Shown: positions 15,033 through 20,871 of the stretch, one piece after another | How the letters are laid out: each line of letters begins with the position of its first letter | How positions within the stretch are numbered: position 1 is the stretch's first letter | Origin: a virus | Length of the DNA stretch: 43,850 nucleotides | Virus record (IMG/VR): IMGVR_UViG_3300043427_000965 | Coordinates: 1 to 43,850 of that record | Reading direction: 5' to 3' (one strand) | Program-made: the position numbers and the translations under genes | The notes under the pieces: generated by a model | What the model was told of the DNA's origin: nothing | Database searches by the model: none | The model's input: only the letters and a program-made list of their open reading frames with translations

Positions 15033-15662
15033 ATGTCTGAAATACTCGAAATTGGTCGTCCTAAGATTCACTCTAATGGGTATTTTCCAAGTAAGCCCGT
15101 ATCGCAACTTCACGAGTTTTACTTAACTGGAGAGATAGGATCTGCCGAAGATTATGTAGAATGGTTTGATGCTATTCGACATGCTAGTGAATACGATACG
15201 ATTAAGATTTATATCAACTCCTCAGGCGGTGATCTATTTACAGCGATTCAGTTCATGAGAGTATTGGCAGAATCAGAAGCCACAATTATATGCTCTGTTG
15301 AAGGTGCCTGCATGAGCGCAGCAACTATGATATTCATGTGCGCCGATAGCTTTGAAGTAACACCTCATTCTATCTTTATGTTTCACAATTATTCTGGTGG
15401 AACTATTGGTAAGGGCGGCGAAATGATAGACCAACTGCAGCACGAGCGCAAGTGGTCTGAGCGTCTTATGAAGGAAATCTATTCCGACTTTATGTCTGAC
15501 GACGAAATAAAAGCGATGTTGAATAACAAAGACTTTTGGATGGATGGCGAAGAAGTCGTAAAGCGTCTATCTAACAAGATCAAGACTCTTCAGAAGCCAA
15601 AAGAAGCTCCCTCAGCTAAACCTAAGCGCAGGCCGGTCGCCAGAAAAAAAGTAACACGATAA
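15033..15662 (+). CDS. clpP: ClpP-like serine protease
   Basis: A 209-residue ClpP/crotonase-fold protease. INSSGGDLFTAIQFM forms the oxyanion-hole region, nucleophile S95 lies in GACMSAATM, and the catalytic His is H118 in FMFHNYSGG. An acidic KDFWMDGEE region follows. The C-terminal tail is basic (KPKRRPVARKKVTR). ATG 15033 is chosen because TTGGAG lies 7-12 bases upstream; an in-frame TTG at 15021 is less likely. ClpP-like proteases occur in T4-like marine phages. Roles in proteolysis of head or host proteins are possible; no Clp ATPase gene is seen nearby. Confidence 0.8.
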   Translation: MSEILEIGRPKIHSNGYFPSKPVSQLHEFYLTGEIGSAEDYVEWFDAIRHASEYDTIKIYINSSGGDLFTAIQFMRVLAESEATIICSVEGACMSAATMIFMCADSFEVTPHSIFMFHNYSGGTIGKGGEMIDQLQHERKWSERLMKEIYSDFMSDDEIKAMLNNKDFWMDGEEVVKRLSNKIKTLQKPKEAPSAKPKRRPVARKKVTR

Positions 15663-15681
15663 TTCTTTTCTGTGATATAAT
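15653..15681 (+). promoter_or_regulatory. Promoter of tRNA-Arg
   Basis: An extended -10 (TGATATAAT, TATAAT at 15676-15681) with a 17-bp spacer that carries ATTCT at positions 4-8, like the neighbouring promoters. The -35 position reads AACACG, a weak match. Predicted +1 is about 15688, four bases before the tRNA. Confidence 0.55.
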
Positions 15682-15691
15682 TATATCATAT

Positions 15692-15767
15692 ACGGCCGTG
15701 GTCTAATGGATAAGGCAACACTCTTCTAAAGTGTACGATACGGGTTCGATTCCTGTCGGCCGTGCCA
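15692..15767 (+). tRNA. tRNA-Arg (anticodon TCT)
   Basis: The acceptor stem ACGGCCG pairs with CGGCCGT, followed by discriminator G and an encoded CCA. The D-loop is GTCTAATGGATAAGGC. The anticodon arm ACACT-CTTCTAA-AGTGT gives anticodon TCT (reads AGA/AGG). The T-arm is ACGGG-TTCGATT-CCTGT. AGA is common in the phage genes here, so the tRNA probably supplements the host for late gene translation. Confidence 0.95.
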
Positions 15768-15777
15768 AAAATAACGG

Positions 15778-15806
15778 TGTACAATAATTCTTTATTATGG
15801 TATAAT
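15778..15806 (+). promoter_or_regulatory. sigma70-type promoter with leaderless downstream gene
   Basis: TGTACA (15778-15783), 17-bp spacer, TATAAT (15801-15806) with extended -10 TGG. Nearly identical to the promoter at 151-179, including ATAATTCTT in the spacer. Predicted +1 is 15813, the A of the ATG. Confidence 0.8.
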
Positions 15807-15812
15807 ACTCTT

Positions 15813-16034
15813 ATGAATGTACACTTCCAACGTAAGATGGTGGCCGACGAGTTGTGGGATACGCTGTATCTAGCGACTATGGAGTATCCAACCAAGACAA
15901 AGTTGCCCGAGGTTCGCATCATGGAGTGCGAGGGCTTCTTCGTCGAGATCTACAACATGCGTCGAATCTTTGTCAACGGTGAACGCTGCGAATCTATTCG
16001 CGCTGCCAAACATGAGATCTGCACTTACCTATGA
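15813..16034 (+). CDS. Small hypothetical early protein (73 aa)
   Basis: A 73-residue protein (MNVHFQRKMVADELWDTLYL...) with an alternating hydrophobic beta-like middle (VRIMECEGFFVEIYNMRRIFV). The start at 15813 coincides with the predicted transcription start and has no RBS. An in-frame upstream ATG at 15762 is rejected because it lies in the tRNA end and promoter. It overlaps the next gene by ATGA. Base composition is clearly richer in G+C than the PP-loop cassette. No family recognised. Confidence 0.6.
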   Translation: MNVHFQRKMVADELWDTLYLATMEYPTKTKLPEVRIMECEGFFVEIYNMRRIFVNGERCESIRAAKHEICTYL

Positions 16035-16369
16035 TTATTCATCCACACATCCCAAAGCGCAAGCCTCGTAAACCTACTGCCGCTCAGCGCCAGCTAGCGT
16101 CCGACTGGGAAGCTCTCGTCAAAAAGTACGAGCCCAAGAAACCAGTAGCTAGTAAGTCTACCTATACGCCTCCGCGCCCGTACGTGCGCGACACAGGTCC
16201 TCGCATCCCGAGTCTCAGCTCGGGTGACACCGGCGTAGCAGCAGCTAAGCCACGCATGCAGTATACTGGTACTAAGATGATCGGTATCGGTACTCTGCAT
16301 AAGTCCAACGCTGTGCCGGTATTTAGCGAGGACGAAGCCGCCGACATGGCACGCATGCGTCGCGGCTGA
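16031..16369 (+). CDS. Conserved phage hypothetical protein, Pro/Lys-rich
   Basis: A 112-residue protein. The N-terminal part is basic and Pro-rich (IPKRKPRKPTAAQRQLASDWEAL), the middle is low-complexity, and the C-terminal KMIGIGTLHKSNAVPVFS then DMARMRRG is a motif I remember from many T4-like phage hypothetical proteins. It looks largely disordered with one conserved C-terminal peptide. It overlaps the preceding gene by 4 bp. A short CCCGAG/CTCGGG hairpin lies inside at 16207-16224. Confidence 0.65.
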   Translation: MIIHPHIPKRKPRKPTAAQRQLASDWEALVKKYEPKKPVASKSTYTPPRPYVRDTGPRIPSLSSGDTGVAAAKPRMQYTGTKMIGIGTLHKSNAVPVFSEDEAADMARMRRG

Positions 16370-16396
16370 TACTTTTATTCTCAACTATGGTATAAT
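16368..16396 (+). promoter_or_regulatory. sigma70-type promoter with leaderless downstream gene
   Basis: GATACT (16368-16373), 17-bp spacer with ATTCT at positions 4-8, extended -10 TGGTATAAT (TATAAT 16391-16396). The ATG at 16402 is six bases after the -10, at the predicted +1 within one base. The -35 overlaps the stop codon of the preceding gene. Confidence 0.75.
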
Positions 16397-16401
16397 CACT
16401 C

Positions 16402-16668
16402 ATGAACTACAAGAATCTTTCAAGCGCAGTTATGTATGCTCACGCGATGCGTGACCGACAGAAGATCCGCGATATCTATATGGATCTAATCAACGAGAAG
16501 TCTCGGCTCGATCGTTGGTTTAACAAGTATCTCGACATGTTCGACAATAAGATGAATTCATCTAATCGTAAAGATCCGGTGTGGAAGCTCTATCACGCCA
16601 AAGCAGAAGAATATTCTAACCTAAGCTCAGCGGTACGCACTGCTGAGTACTACCTCAAGCAGTCATGA
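16402..16668 (+). CDS. Small helical hypothetical protein (88 aa)
   Basis: An 88-residue, highly charged and probably all-helical protein (RDRQKIRDIYMDLINEKSRL, then a second helix to the C-terminus ending AEYYLKQS). It has a leaderless start and overlaps the next gene by 4 bp (ATGA). No family recognised; small early phage proteins of this kind often act on host functions, but nothing here shows which. Confidence 0.55.
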   Translation: MNYKNLSSAVMYAHAMRDRQKIRDIYMDLINEKSRLDRWFNKYLDMFDNKMNSSNRKDPVWKLYHAKAEEYSNLSSAVRTAEYYLKQS

Positions 16669-16883
16669 TGTTCAAGGGAGCCTCATCATTCTCTCTTCAT
16701 ATAGAGAAGATCGCAGCCGACAACAGGTTGTCCTACATGGACGCAGTCCTCAAGTACTGCCAGGACAACTACCTAGAACCTGACGACATCAAACATCTCA
16801 TCAACAAGACACTTAAGGACAAGATCGAGCAGGACATGATGGATGCTAATCTTCTACCAAAGAAAGCTTCATTAGATATATGA
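16665..16883 (+). CDS. Possible late-transcription accessory protein gp33
   Basis: A 72-residue protein with SYMDAVLKYCQDNYLEPDDIKHL and a following LKDKIEQDMMDANLLPKKASLDI. This SYMDAVLxYCxxxxxEP...KxKIE...LNLL pattern resembles gp33-like proteins annotated in T4-like cyanophages, as I remember them. gp33 bridges RNA polymerase to the sliding clamp at late promoters. Location upstream of gp59 and gp32 matches the T4 order 33-59-32, and late promoters exist in this window. The two in-frame starts ATGATG leave the first residue open. A tentative assignment. Confidence 0.45.
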   Translation: MMFKGASSFSLHIEKIAADNRLSYMDAVLKYCQDNYLEPDDIKHLINKTLKDKIEQDMMDANLLPKKASLDI

Positions 16884-17116
16884 ACAAGCGAATTAAAGAG
16901 TTGGCCGTAAAAACATACGAGACTATCTCTAACAATCCTAAGATTAACCCCAAAAAAACTGATGAATGGTTAGATGCGTATGTTTTAGAGCTCACCCGAA
17001 ACGTAGTCTTTGCCTGTTCAGACGTGATCAGAGAACAAGCAAAGACAGCGCCTCCTGAAATTTCAAAAGCTTTAAAGGTCGCAGCAGTTGATATGCTCGA
17101 CGAATTTGGACTATAA
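16880..17116 (+). CDS. Small hypothetical protein (78 aa)
   Basis: A 78-residue helical protein (MNKRIKELAVKTYETISNNP..., then WLDAYVLELTRNVVFACSDVIREQA). It starts with an ATGA overlap to the gp33-like gene and ends five bases before the next ATG. It has one Cys and no motif that I recognise. Confidence 0.5.
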   Translation: MNKRIKELAVKTYETISNNPKINPKKTDEWLDAYVLELTRNVVFACSDVIREQAKTAPPEISKALKVAAVDMLDEFGL

Positions 17117-17120
17117 TCAA

Positions 17121-17663
17121 ATGCGCAAAGAACTAGACGACAAACTCTGTGCCAAGTATCCTAAGCTGTTCAGAGATCGTCATGCTCCTATGACAGTGAC
17201 CTGCATGTGCTGGGGATTTGATTGCGGCGATGGATGGTATAACATCATCGACGCGCTGTGCGGAAACATTCAGTCATACGTCGATAATAAACGTGAACAA
17301 CGTGCTCGCGTTCTTCGCTACAACCGACTTTTGAAGAGAGCACTTAATGGTGATCCTTCTGGTTTAGAAAAATACTATGCACTTGGTAAGGAAGTCACCG
17401 ACTGGACTCGAAAGATGGTTACTCAAGATATTGAGAATGGTAGGTTCCGTACAGCTCCTGACAAAGCATATCAAGTGATCGTGAGTCAAGTCAAAGAGAA
17501 ATATGGATCACTTCGATTCTACGTAGACTATGGCGACGACACAGTCTATGGTATGATTAGTATGGCTGAGTCTATGTCCTACCGCACGTGCGAGGTGTGT
17601 GGTAATCCAGGAGAAGCAAACAGCGAAGGGTGGATCAGCGTTCGTTGTGAGACACACCGATAA
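17121..17663 (+). CDS. Conserved phage protein with C-terminal zinc ribbon
   Basis: A 180-residue protein. Residues 1-35 contain a Cys-rich TVTCMCWGFDCGDGWYNIIDALC segment. A central charged helix follows, then VKEKYGSLRFYVDYG and a C-terminal CEVCGNPGEANSEGWISVRCETH zinc-ribbon-like end. The KYGxLRFY plus CxxCG combination is common in phage hypothetical proteins. The ATG at 17121 is preferred to one at 17088, which lies inside the upstream gene. Function unknown. Confidence 0.6.
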   Translation: MRKELDDKLCAKYPKLFRDRHAPMTVTCMCWGFDCGDGWYNIIDALCGNIQSYVDNKREQRARVLRYNRLLKRALNGDPSGLEKYYALGKEVTDWTRKMVTQDIENGRFRTAPDKAYQVIVSQVKEKYGSLRFYVDYGDDTVYGMISMAESMSYRTCEVCGNPGEANSEGWISVRCETHR

Positions 17664-17679
17664 TTTGATAAAAATATAT

Positions 17680-17708
17680 TGTACAAGATTCTATAGCTTT
17701 GTTATAAT
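17680..17708 (+). promoter_or_regulatory. sigma70-type promoter with very short leader
   Basis: TGTACA (17680-17685), 17-bp spacer, TATAAT (17703-17708). ATTCT is at spacer positions 3-7. Predicted +1 is about 17715, so the RBS CTGAGG (17715-17720) would form the 5' end of the message for the gene at 17727. Confidence 0.75.
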
Positions 17709-17726
17709 GGTTCTCTGAGGTTTACA

Positions 17727-17915
17727 ATGAATTCAAATAAATTTACTATCACAGTCGGTAAGAATTACAATTATACTCTATATATTCCAGCACCTTACAG
17801 TTGGGGAACAGTATCGATAGGTCTACCTCTGGCAGTAGTAGAGAGTATCGATGCTAAAGTAGAACAGATGACCGAGTTTCCTGAAGTTAAAGCGCTCCTA
17901 GAGCGAGTAAAATGA
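17727..17915 (+). CDS. Small hypothetical protein (62 aa)
   Basis: A 62-residue protein, mostly beta-like (NKFTITVGKNYNYTLYIPAPYSW) with a helical end (VEQMTEFPEVKALLERVK). It has its own promoter and a GAGG RBS, unlike the leaderless genes upstream. Its stop overlaps the next start (ATGA). No family recognised. Confidence 0.5.
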   Translation: MNSNKFTITVGKNYNYTLYIPAPYSWGTVSIGLPLAVVESIDAKVEQMTEFPEVKALLERVK

Positions 17916-18028
17916 TAGCTAAGATAGTGTCGATACTTGGCACTCTGCTGGTATTGTTCGCTATGTCATTATTGTTGATACCACTATTTGGTATATTAAT
18001 TGGTTTAATTGTGGAGGCGTTTAAGTGA
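17912..18028 (+). CDS. 38-residue single-span membrane peptide
   Basis: A 38-residue peptide starting MIAKIVSILGTLLVLFAMSL, continuing as a hydrophobic segment (LLIPLFGILIGLIV) and ending EAFK. It overlaps the previous stop by ATGA and the next GTG start by 4 bp, so it sits exactly in a coupled chain. That gap-filling position supports it being a real gene. It could be a small membrane effector; nothing more can be said. Confidence 0.55.
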   Translation: MIAKIVSILGTLLVLFAMSLLLIPLFGILIGLIVEAFK

Positions 18029-18519
18029 ATAATTATGAGAGTCACGCATGGACTGAGTTTCGCGCAGCAGGTTGGGTTGATGAGAACAATAAGTTCAATG
18101 ATGAGATGCAGGAGATGATCTGCACTCACGTATTGAAGTTGCTCGATGTGTTTCACGATGAAGGACATTCTGGATCATCTGCACCGTATACAATCAATAT
18201 GTTCAGGAGACTGGCTTCATTTGAACCTATTGCGCCCGTGACTGGTGAGGATTGGGAATGGGTTGATGTTGAAGATAGAATGGGTTCTCCTCTGTGGCAG
18301 AACAAGCGATGCAGTTCGATATTCAAAGACAAGGACGGTGCTTACGACATAGAGGGTATCGTATTCTGGGAATGGTACAAGAATGACGAAGGCGAGATGC
18401 GTAAGGCTTACTTTACTAGCTCCGCATCTAGAGTTCCCGTAACATTTCCCTACGTTAAACCCGATAAGCCTGAGTATCGATTCATGCCTACTGCAGAATA
18501 TCCTTACGAGGTCCTATGA
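18025..18519 (+). CDS. Hypothetical protein (164 aa), GTG start
   Basis: A 164-residue acidic protein rich in Trp and aromatic residues (DWEWVDVEDRMGSPLWQNKRC, IVFWEWYKNDEGEMRKAYFTSS). The GTG at 18025 has GGAGG at 18012-18016 and overlaps the upstream stop. The middle looks beta-rich and binding-like. It overlaps the next gene by ATGA. No family recognised. Confidence 0.55.
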   Translation: MNNYESHAWTEFRAAGWVDENNKFNDEMQEMICTHVLKLLDVFHDEGHSGSSAPYTINMFRRLASFEPIAPVTGEDWEWVDVEDRMGSPLWQNKRCSSIFKDKDGAYDIEGIVFWEWYKNDEGEMRKAYFTSSASRVPVTFPYVKPDKPEYRFMPTAEYPYEVL

Positions 18520-18809
18520 AGACTCGTGAGCAGATCATCACCGACATGTGCTACACTTGGCGCCACGACTATGGTCTAGCTAAAGAGAAAGATCCAGCCG
18601 GTTATAGCTTTCCATATCTAGCTGGTATGGACGATGAAGAGAGAAAAGCACTGTGGAATCAAATGGCTCAACTTTATGATAGATGTATAGCACCCAACTT
18701 CACTGGTGTACGGCAGGATTCCATATATAAATGTAGAGTATGTGGATTAGAAGGAACGTCTGGTTACGTGTGTCCGAGGTACGACTGTCCAGTTAGAATA
18801 ACTTGTTGA
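18516..18809 (+). CDS. Small protein with zinc-ribbon C-terminus
   Basis: A 97-residue protein. The N-terminal two thirds are helical (REQIITDMCYTWRHDYG). The C-terminus holds YKCRVCGLEGTSGYVCPRYDCP, a four-cysteine zinc-ribbon-like arrangement. It is coupled by ATGA to the previous gene. Function unknown; nucleic-acid or protein binding through the ribbon is possible. Confidence 0.5.
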   Translation: MKTREQIITDMCYTWRHDYGLAKEKDPAGYSFPYLAGMDDEERKALWNQMAQLYDRCIAPNFTGVRQDSIYKCRVCGLEGTSGYVCPRYDCPVRITC

Positions 18810-18810
18810 T

Positions 18811-19083
18811 ATGAGCAAAGACGAAGTAAAAGAAAAGAGAAGTAAGCGTCTACACGACGAAGAGACACACATCAAGAAACAGGTGCGTATCGCGAAACAG
18901 TATGGTGTAGATAAGAAATATGTAGAGCAACCCCATAGATTCGCAAAGCATCACGTGTTCGACTGTGGTAATCCCAAGTGTGTGCTGTGTTCGAATCCTA
19001 GACACAACAAGATGTCTAAAGATAAGCTTACTATTCAAGAGAAAAGATTATTTCAGTCTGAACTACAAGACGATTCCGAATGA
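18811..19083 (+). CDS. Conserved phage protein with CxxC motif
   Basis: A 90-residue, very basic protein with HHVFDCGNPKCVLCSNPRHN followed by KLTIQEKRLFQ. The CGNPxCxxCxxPRxN motif is common among small conserved proteins of T4-like environmental phages. Four Cys/His ligands could hold one zinc. It overlaps gp59 by ATGA. Function unknown. Confidence 0.6.
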   Translation: MSKDEVKEKRSKRLHDEETHIKKQVRIAKQYGVDKKYVEQPHRFAKHHVFDCGNPKCVLCSNPRHNKMSKDKLTIQEKRLFQSELQDDSE

Positions 19084-19682
19084 TAGACGCATTTCAAACT
19101 TATAAGTACTACACGGCAGTAAGACTCCATTTGACCACAGATCGCTACGACGTCTTCCAGTCGAATGGTCGAGTATCCGGATCGAGAGCTACCTTTGACA
19201 AGCGACCAGACAGAGGACTGTTTGAAAAGATCGGCAGGAAGTTCTCGGCTCCTCGAGATCTAATAGAATACTTCGTCGCGAATATTGCCTACGGTAACGA
19301 CTCAGTGGTGTACTCTACAACGGCCGATGAATATTATACTACTTGGATATCTCGAAAAGAGTCTCGAACCGCTCTGTTCAAGAAGCAGATGAGCGAGATA
19401 TATAATCATCTAGAATTAAAGAACCTAAGTGAAGAAGATCTCTACAGTGTAGAAGGTGAGATTCCTGAACTATTGAATCTCTACTTTGCTGGAGTAGTTC
19501 ATCTTGAAACTATGGTTATTCTAGACGAACTAGAAAACTTCTTGCCAAGATGGGATTGCTTGAGTTTGATTTGGGGTAACCAACTGCGTATCATCAATAA
19601 GATAAAAAAGTTTGTTAAGTTCGACAGAAGTAAGGTAGAATTAATCTATAACCACTACAGGGAACACGCAACAGAGCTATAA
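19080..19682 (+). CDS. 59: gp59 helicase loader
   Basis: A 200-residue protein aligning by eye over its length with T4 gp59, the loader of gp41 helicase onto gp32-coated forks. Shared features are YKYYTAVRLHLTTDRYDVFQSNGRV, LFEKIGRKF...LIEYFVANIAYG, the ADEYYTTWISR segment, and LLNLYFAGVVHLETMVILDELENF...LIWGN. T4 gp59 is 217 residues. It lies just upstream of gp32 as in T4. Confidence is high from both sequence and position. Confidence 0.85.
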   Translation: MIDAFQTYKYYTAVRLHLTTDRYDVFQSNGRVSGSRATFDKRPDRGLFEKIGRKFSAPRDLIEYFVANIAYGNDSVVYSTTADEYYTTWISRKESRTALFKKQMSEIYNHLELKNLSEEDLYSVEGEIPELLNLYFAGVVHLETMVILDELENFLPRWDCLSLIWGNQLRIINKIKKFVKFDRSKVELIYNHYREHATEL

Positions 19683-19683
19683 C

Positions 19684-19899
19684 ATGGGCCGCACAGTATA
19701 TAAATTTCGTGACGACGACGAAGAAGATAGACACCGCCGTAAAAGTAAATCGCCAAAACATTCGAGAAATATCCCTGGCAAGGGTATGCGTGTTATAAAT
19801 AGTTGGTCAGAGGAAGACGACATCGAACTCGAATTCGAAGAAGATGTCAAAACCAAAGACGAATATCTCGATAACACACCGTTTATACATCGTAAATAA
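19684..19899 (+). CDS. Small charged protein between gp59 and gp32
   Basis: A 71-residue protein starting MGRTVYKFRDDDEEDRHRRK, with a basic middle and an acidic C-terminal part (EEDDIELEFEEDVKTKDEYLD). Similar short MGRTVYK-type proteins precede gp32 in T4-like cyanophages, as I recall. It is probably disordered. A TATAAATA late-type element lies inside the gene at 19794-19801. Function unknown. Confidence 0.55.
   Translation: MGRTVYKFRDDDEEDRHRRKSKSPKHSRNIPGKGMRVINSWSEEDDIELEFEEDVKTKDEYLDNTPFIHRK
19794..19801 (+). promoter_or_regulatory. Possible late promoter upstream of gp32
   Basis: An exact TATAAATA inside the small gene, 108 bp before the gp32 ATG. T4 gene 32 is also served by a late promoter. 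The position inside a coding region lowers confidence. Confidence 0.4.
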
Positions 19900-19909
19900 A
19901 GGAAAATAT

Positions 19910-20821
19910 ATGGACATTACTACACTCCGCAAGATGCGTTCTTCAAACTTCGCTAAGATCAGCACCGAGTTCGAGAAGATCGCTAATCCCCAGTCAGACT
20001 CTAAGTCTTATCAAGACGACCGCTTTTGGAAACTAGAACCAGATAAAGCCGGTAACGCTTCAGCGACTATTCGCTTCCTTCCTAATCCCGATCCAAACGA
20101 GCTCCCTTGGGTTAGAGTATTCAATCACGGCTTCCAAGGTCCTACTGGCAAATGGTATATTGAGAATTCTCGTACTACGATCGGCGAAGCTGATCCAGTT
20201 GGTGAGTTGAACGCTCGTCTCTGGAATTCTGGTATCGAAGCTGATAAAGAAGTAGCCCGCAAACAGAAGCGTCGGTTGACCTACATCGCCAACGTGATGA
20301 TCGTCTCAGATCCTAAGCATCCTGAGAACGAAGGTCAAGTTCGCCTGTTTAAGTTTGGTAAGAAGATCTTCGACAAGATCATGGACAAAGCTCGTCCAAC
20401 GTTTGAGGATGAGACACCCGTCAACGTCTTCGATCTATGGGAAGGTGCAGACTTCAAGCTTCGTCAGCGCAAGGTCGAGGGTTATCCTAACTACGATCAG
20501 TCGACGTTCATGGAACCAGCAGCTGTAACTGAGAGCGAAGAAGATCTGTTGAAGCTCATGAATAAAGTTCATGACCTCAAAGAGTTCGTCGATCCTAAGA
20601 ACTTCAAGTCGTACGAAGAGCTATCACGTAAACTCGAGTCAGTATTGAATGGATCTTCAGCTCCAGTTCAGACCGCCGAGTCGATGAGTGAAGAGCAAGA
20701 CGCACCTGAAGTTAAGAAGGTCGTAAAGCCAGCTACTAAGAAAGTCGCTGTGACTGCTCCTGATGAAGATGAGGATGCAGAAGCGATGAGTTTCTTTAAG
20801 AAGATCGCTATGGAAGAGTGA
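19910..20821 (+). CDS. 32: gp32 single-stranded DNA-binding protein
   Basis: A 303-residue gp32 homologue. The N-terminal basic 'B' domain (MDITTLRKMRSSNFAKISTEF) drives cooperativity. The core has RFWKLEPDKAGNASATIRFLPNP, WYIENSRTTIGEADPVGELN and NVMIVSDPKHPENEGQVRLFKFGKKI. The acidic C-tail is preceded by an Ala/Lys/Pro-rich linker. ATG 19910 is chosen for the conserved start and the AAAGGAAA RBS; an upstream in-frame ATG at 19844 lies within the previous gene. The zinc-binding His/Cys set of T4 gp32 is missing: the protein has no cysteine. Confidence 0.9.
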   Translation: MDITTLRKMRSSNFAKISTEFEKIANPQSDSKSYQDDRFWKLEPDKAGNASATIRFLPNPDPNELPWVRVFNHGFQGPTGKWYIENSRTTIGEADPVGELNARLWNSGIEADKEVARKQKRRLTYIANVMIVSDPKHPENEGQVRLFKFGKKIFDKIMDKARPTFEDETPVNVFDLWEGADFKLRQRKVEGYPNYDQSTFMEPAAVTESEEDLLKLMNKVHDLKEFVDPKNFKSYEELSRKLESVLNGSSAPVQTAESMSEEQDAPEVKKVVKPATKKVAVTAPDEDEDAEAMSFFKKIAMEE

Positions 20822-20845
20822 TCCACGTAAGAGTGGATAGTGACA

Positions 20846-20871
20846 AGGGAGGCGAAAGCCTCCCTTTTTTT
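20846..20871 (+). terminator. Rho-independent terminator after gp32
   Basis: Stem AGGGAGGC / GCCTCCCT with a GAAA tetraloop, followed by a T7 run. A second hairpin (ATCCAC / GTGGAT, 20821-20838) lies just before it. The terminator separates the converging gp32 and tape-measure genes and ends at the stop codon of the latter. Confidence 0.9.

Noticed and set aside
14618-15034. Minus-strand open frame of 138 codons
   Set aside because: It lies fully opposite the SleB gene end and the membrane-protein gene, which have motifs, RBS or operon support. No promoter or RBS on the minus strand was seen.
16207-16224. CCCGAG/CTCGGG hairpin in the 112-residue protein gene
   Set aside because: Only a 6-bp stem inside a GC-rich coding stretch, without a T-run; chance is likely.
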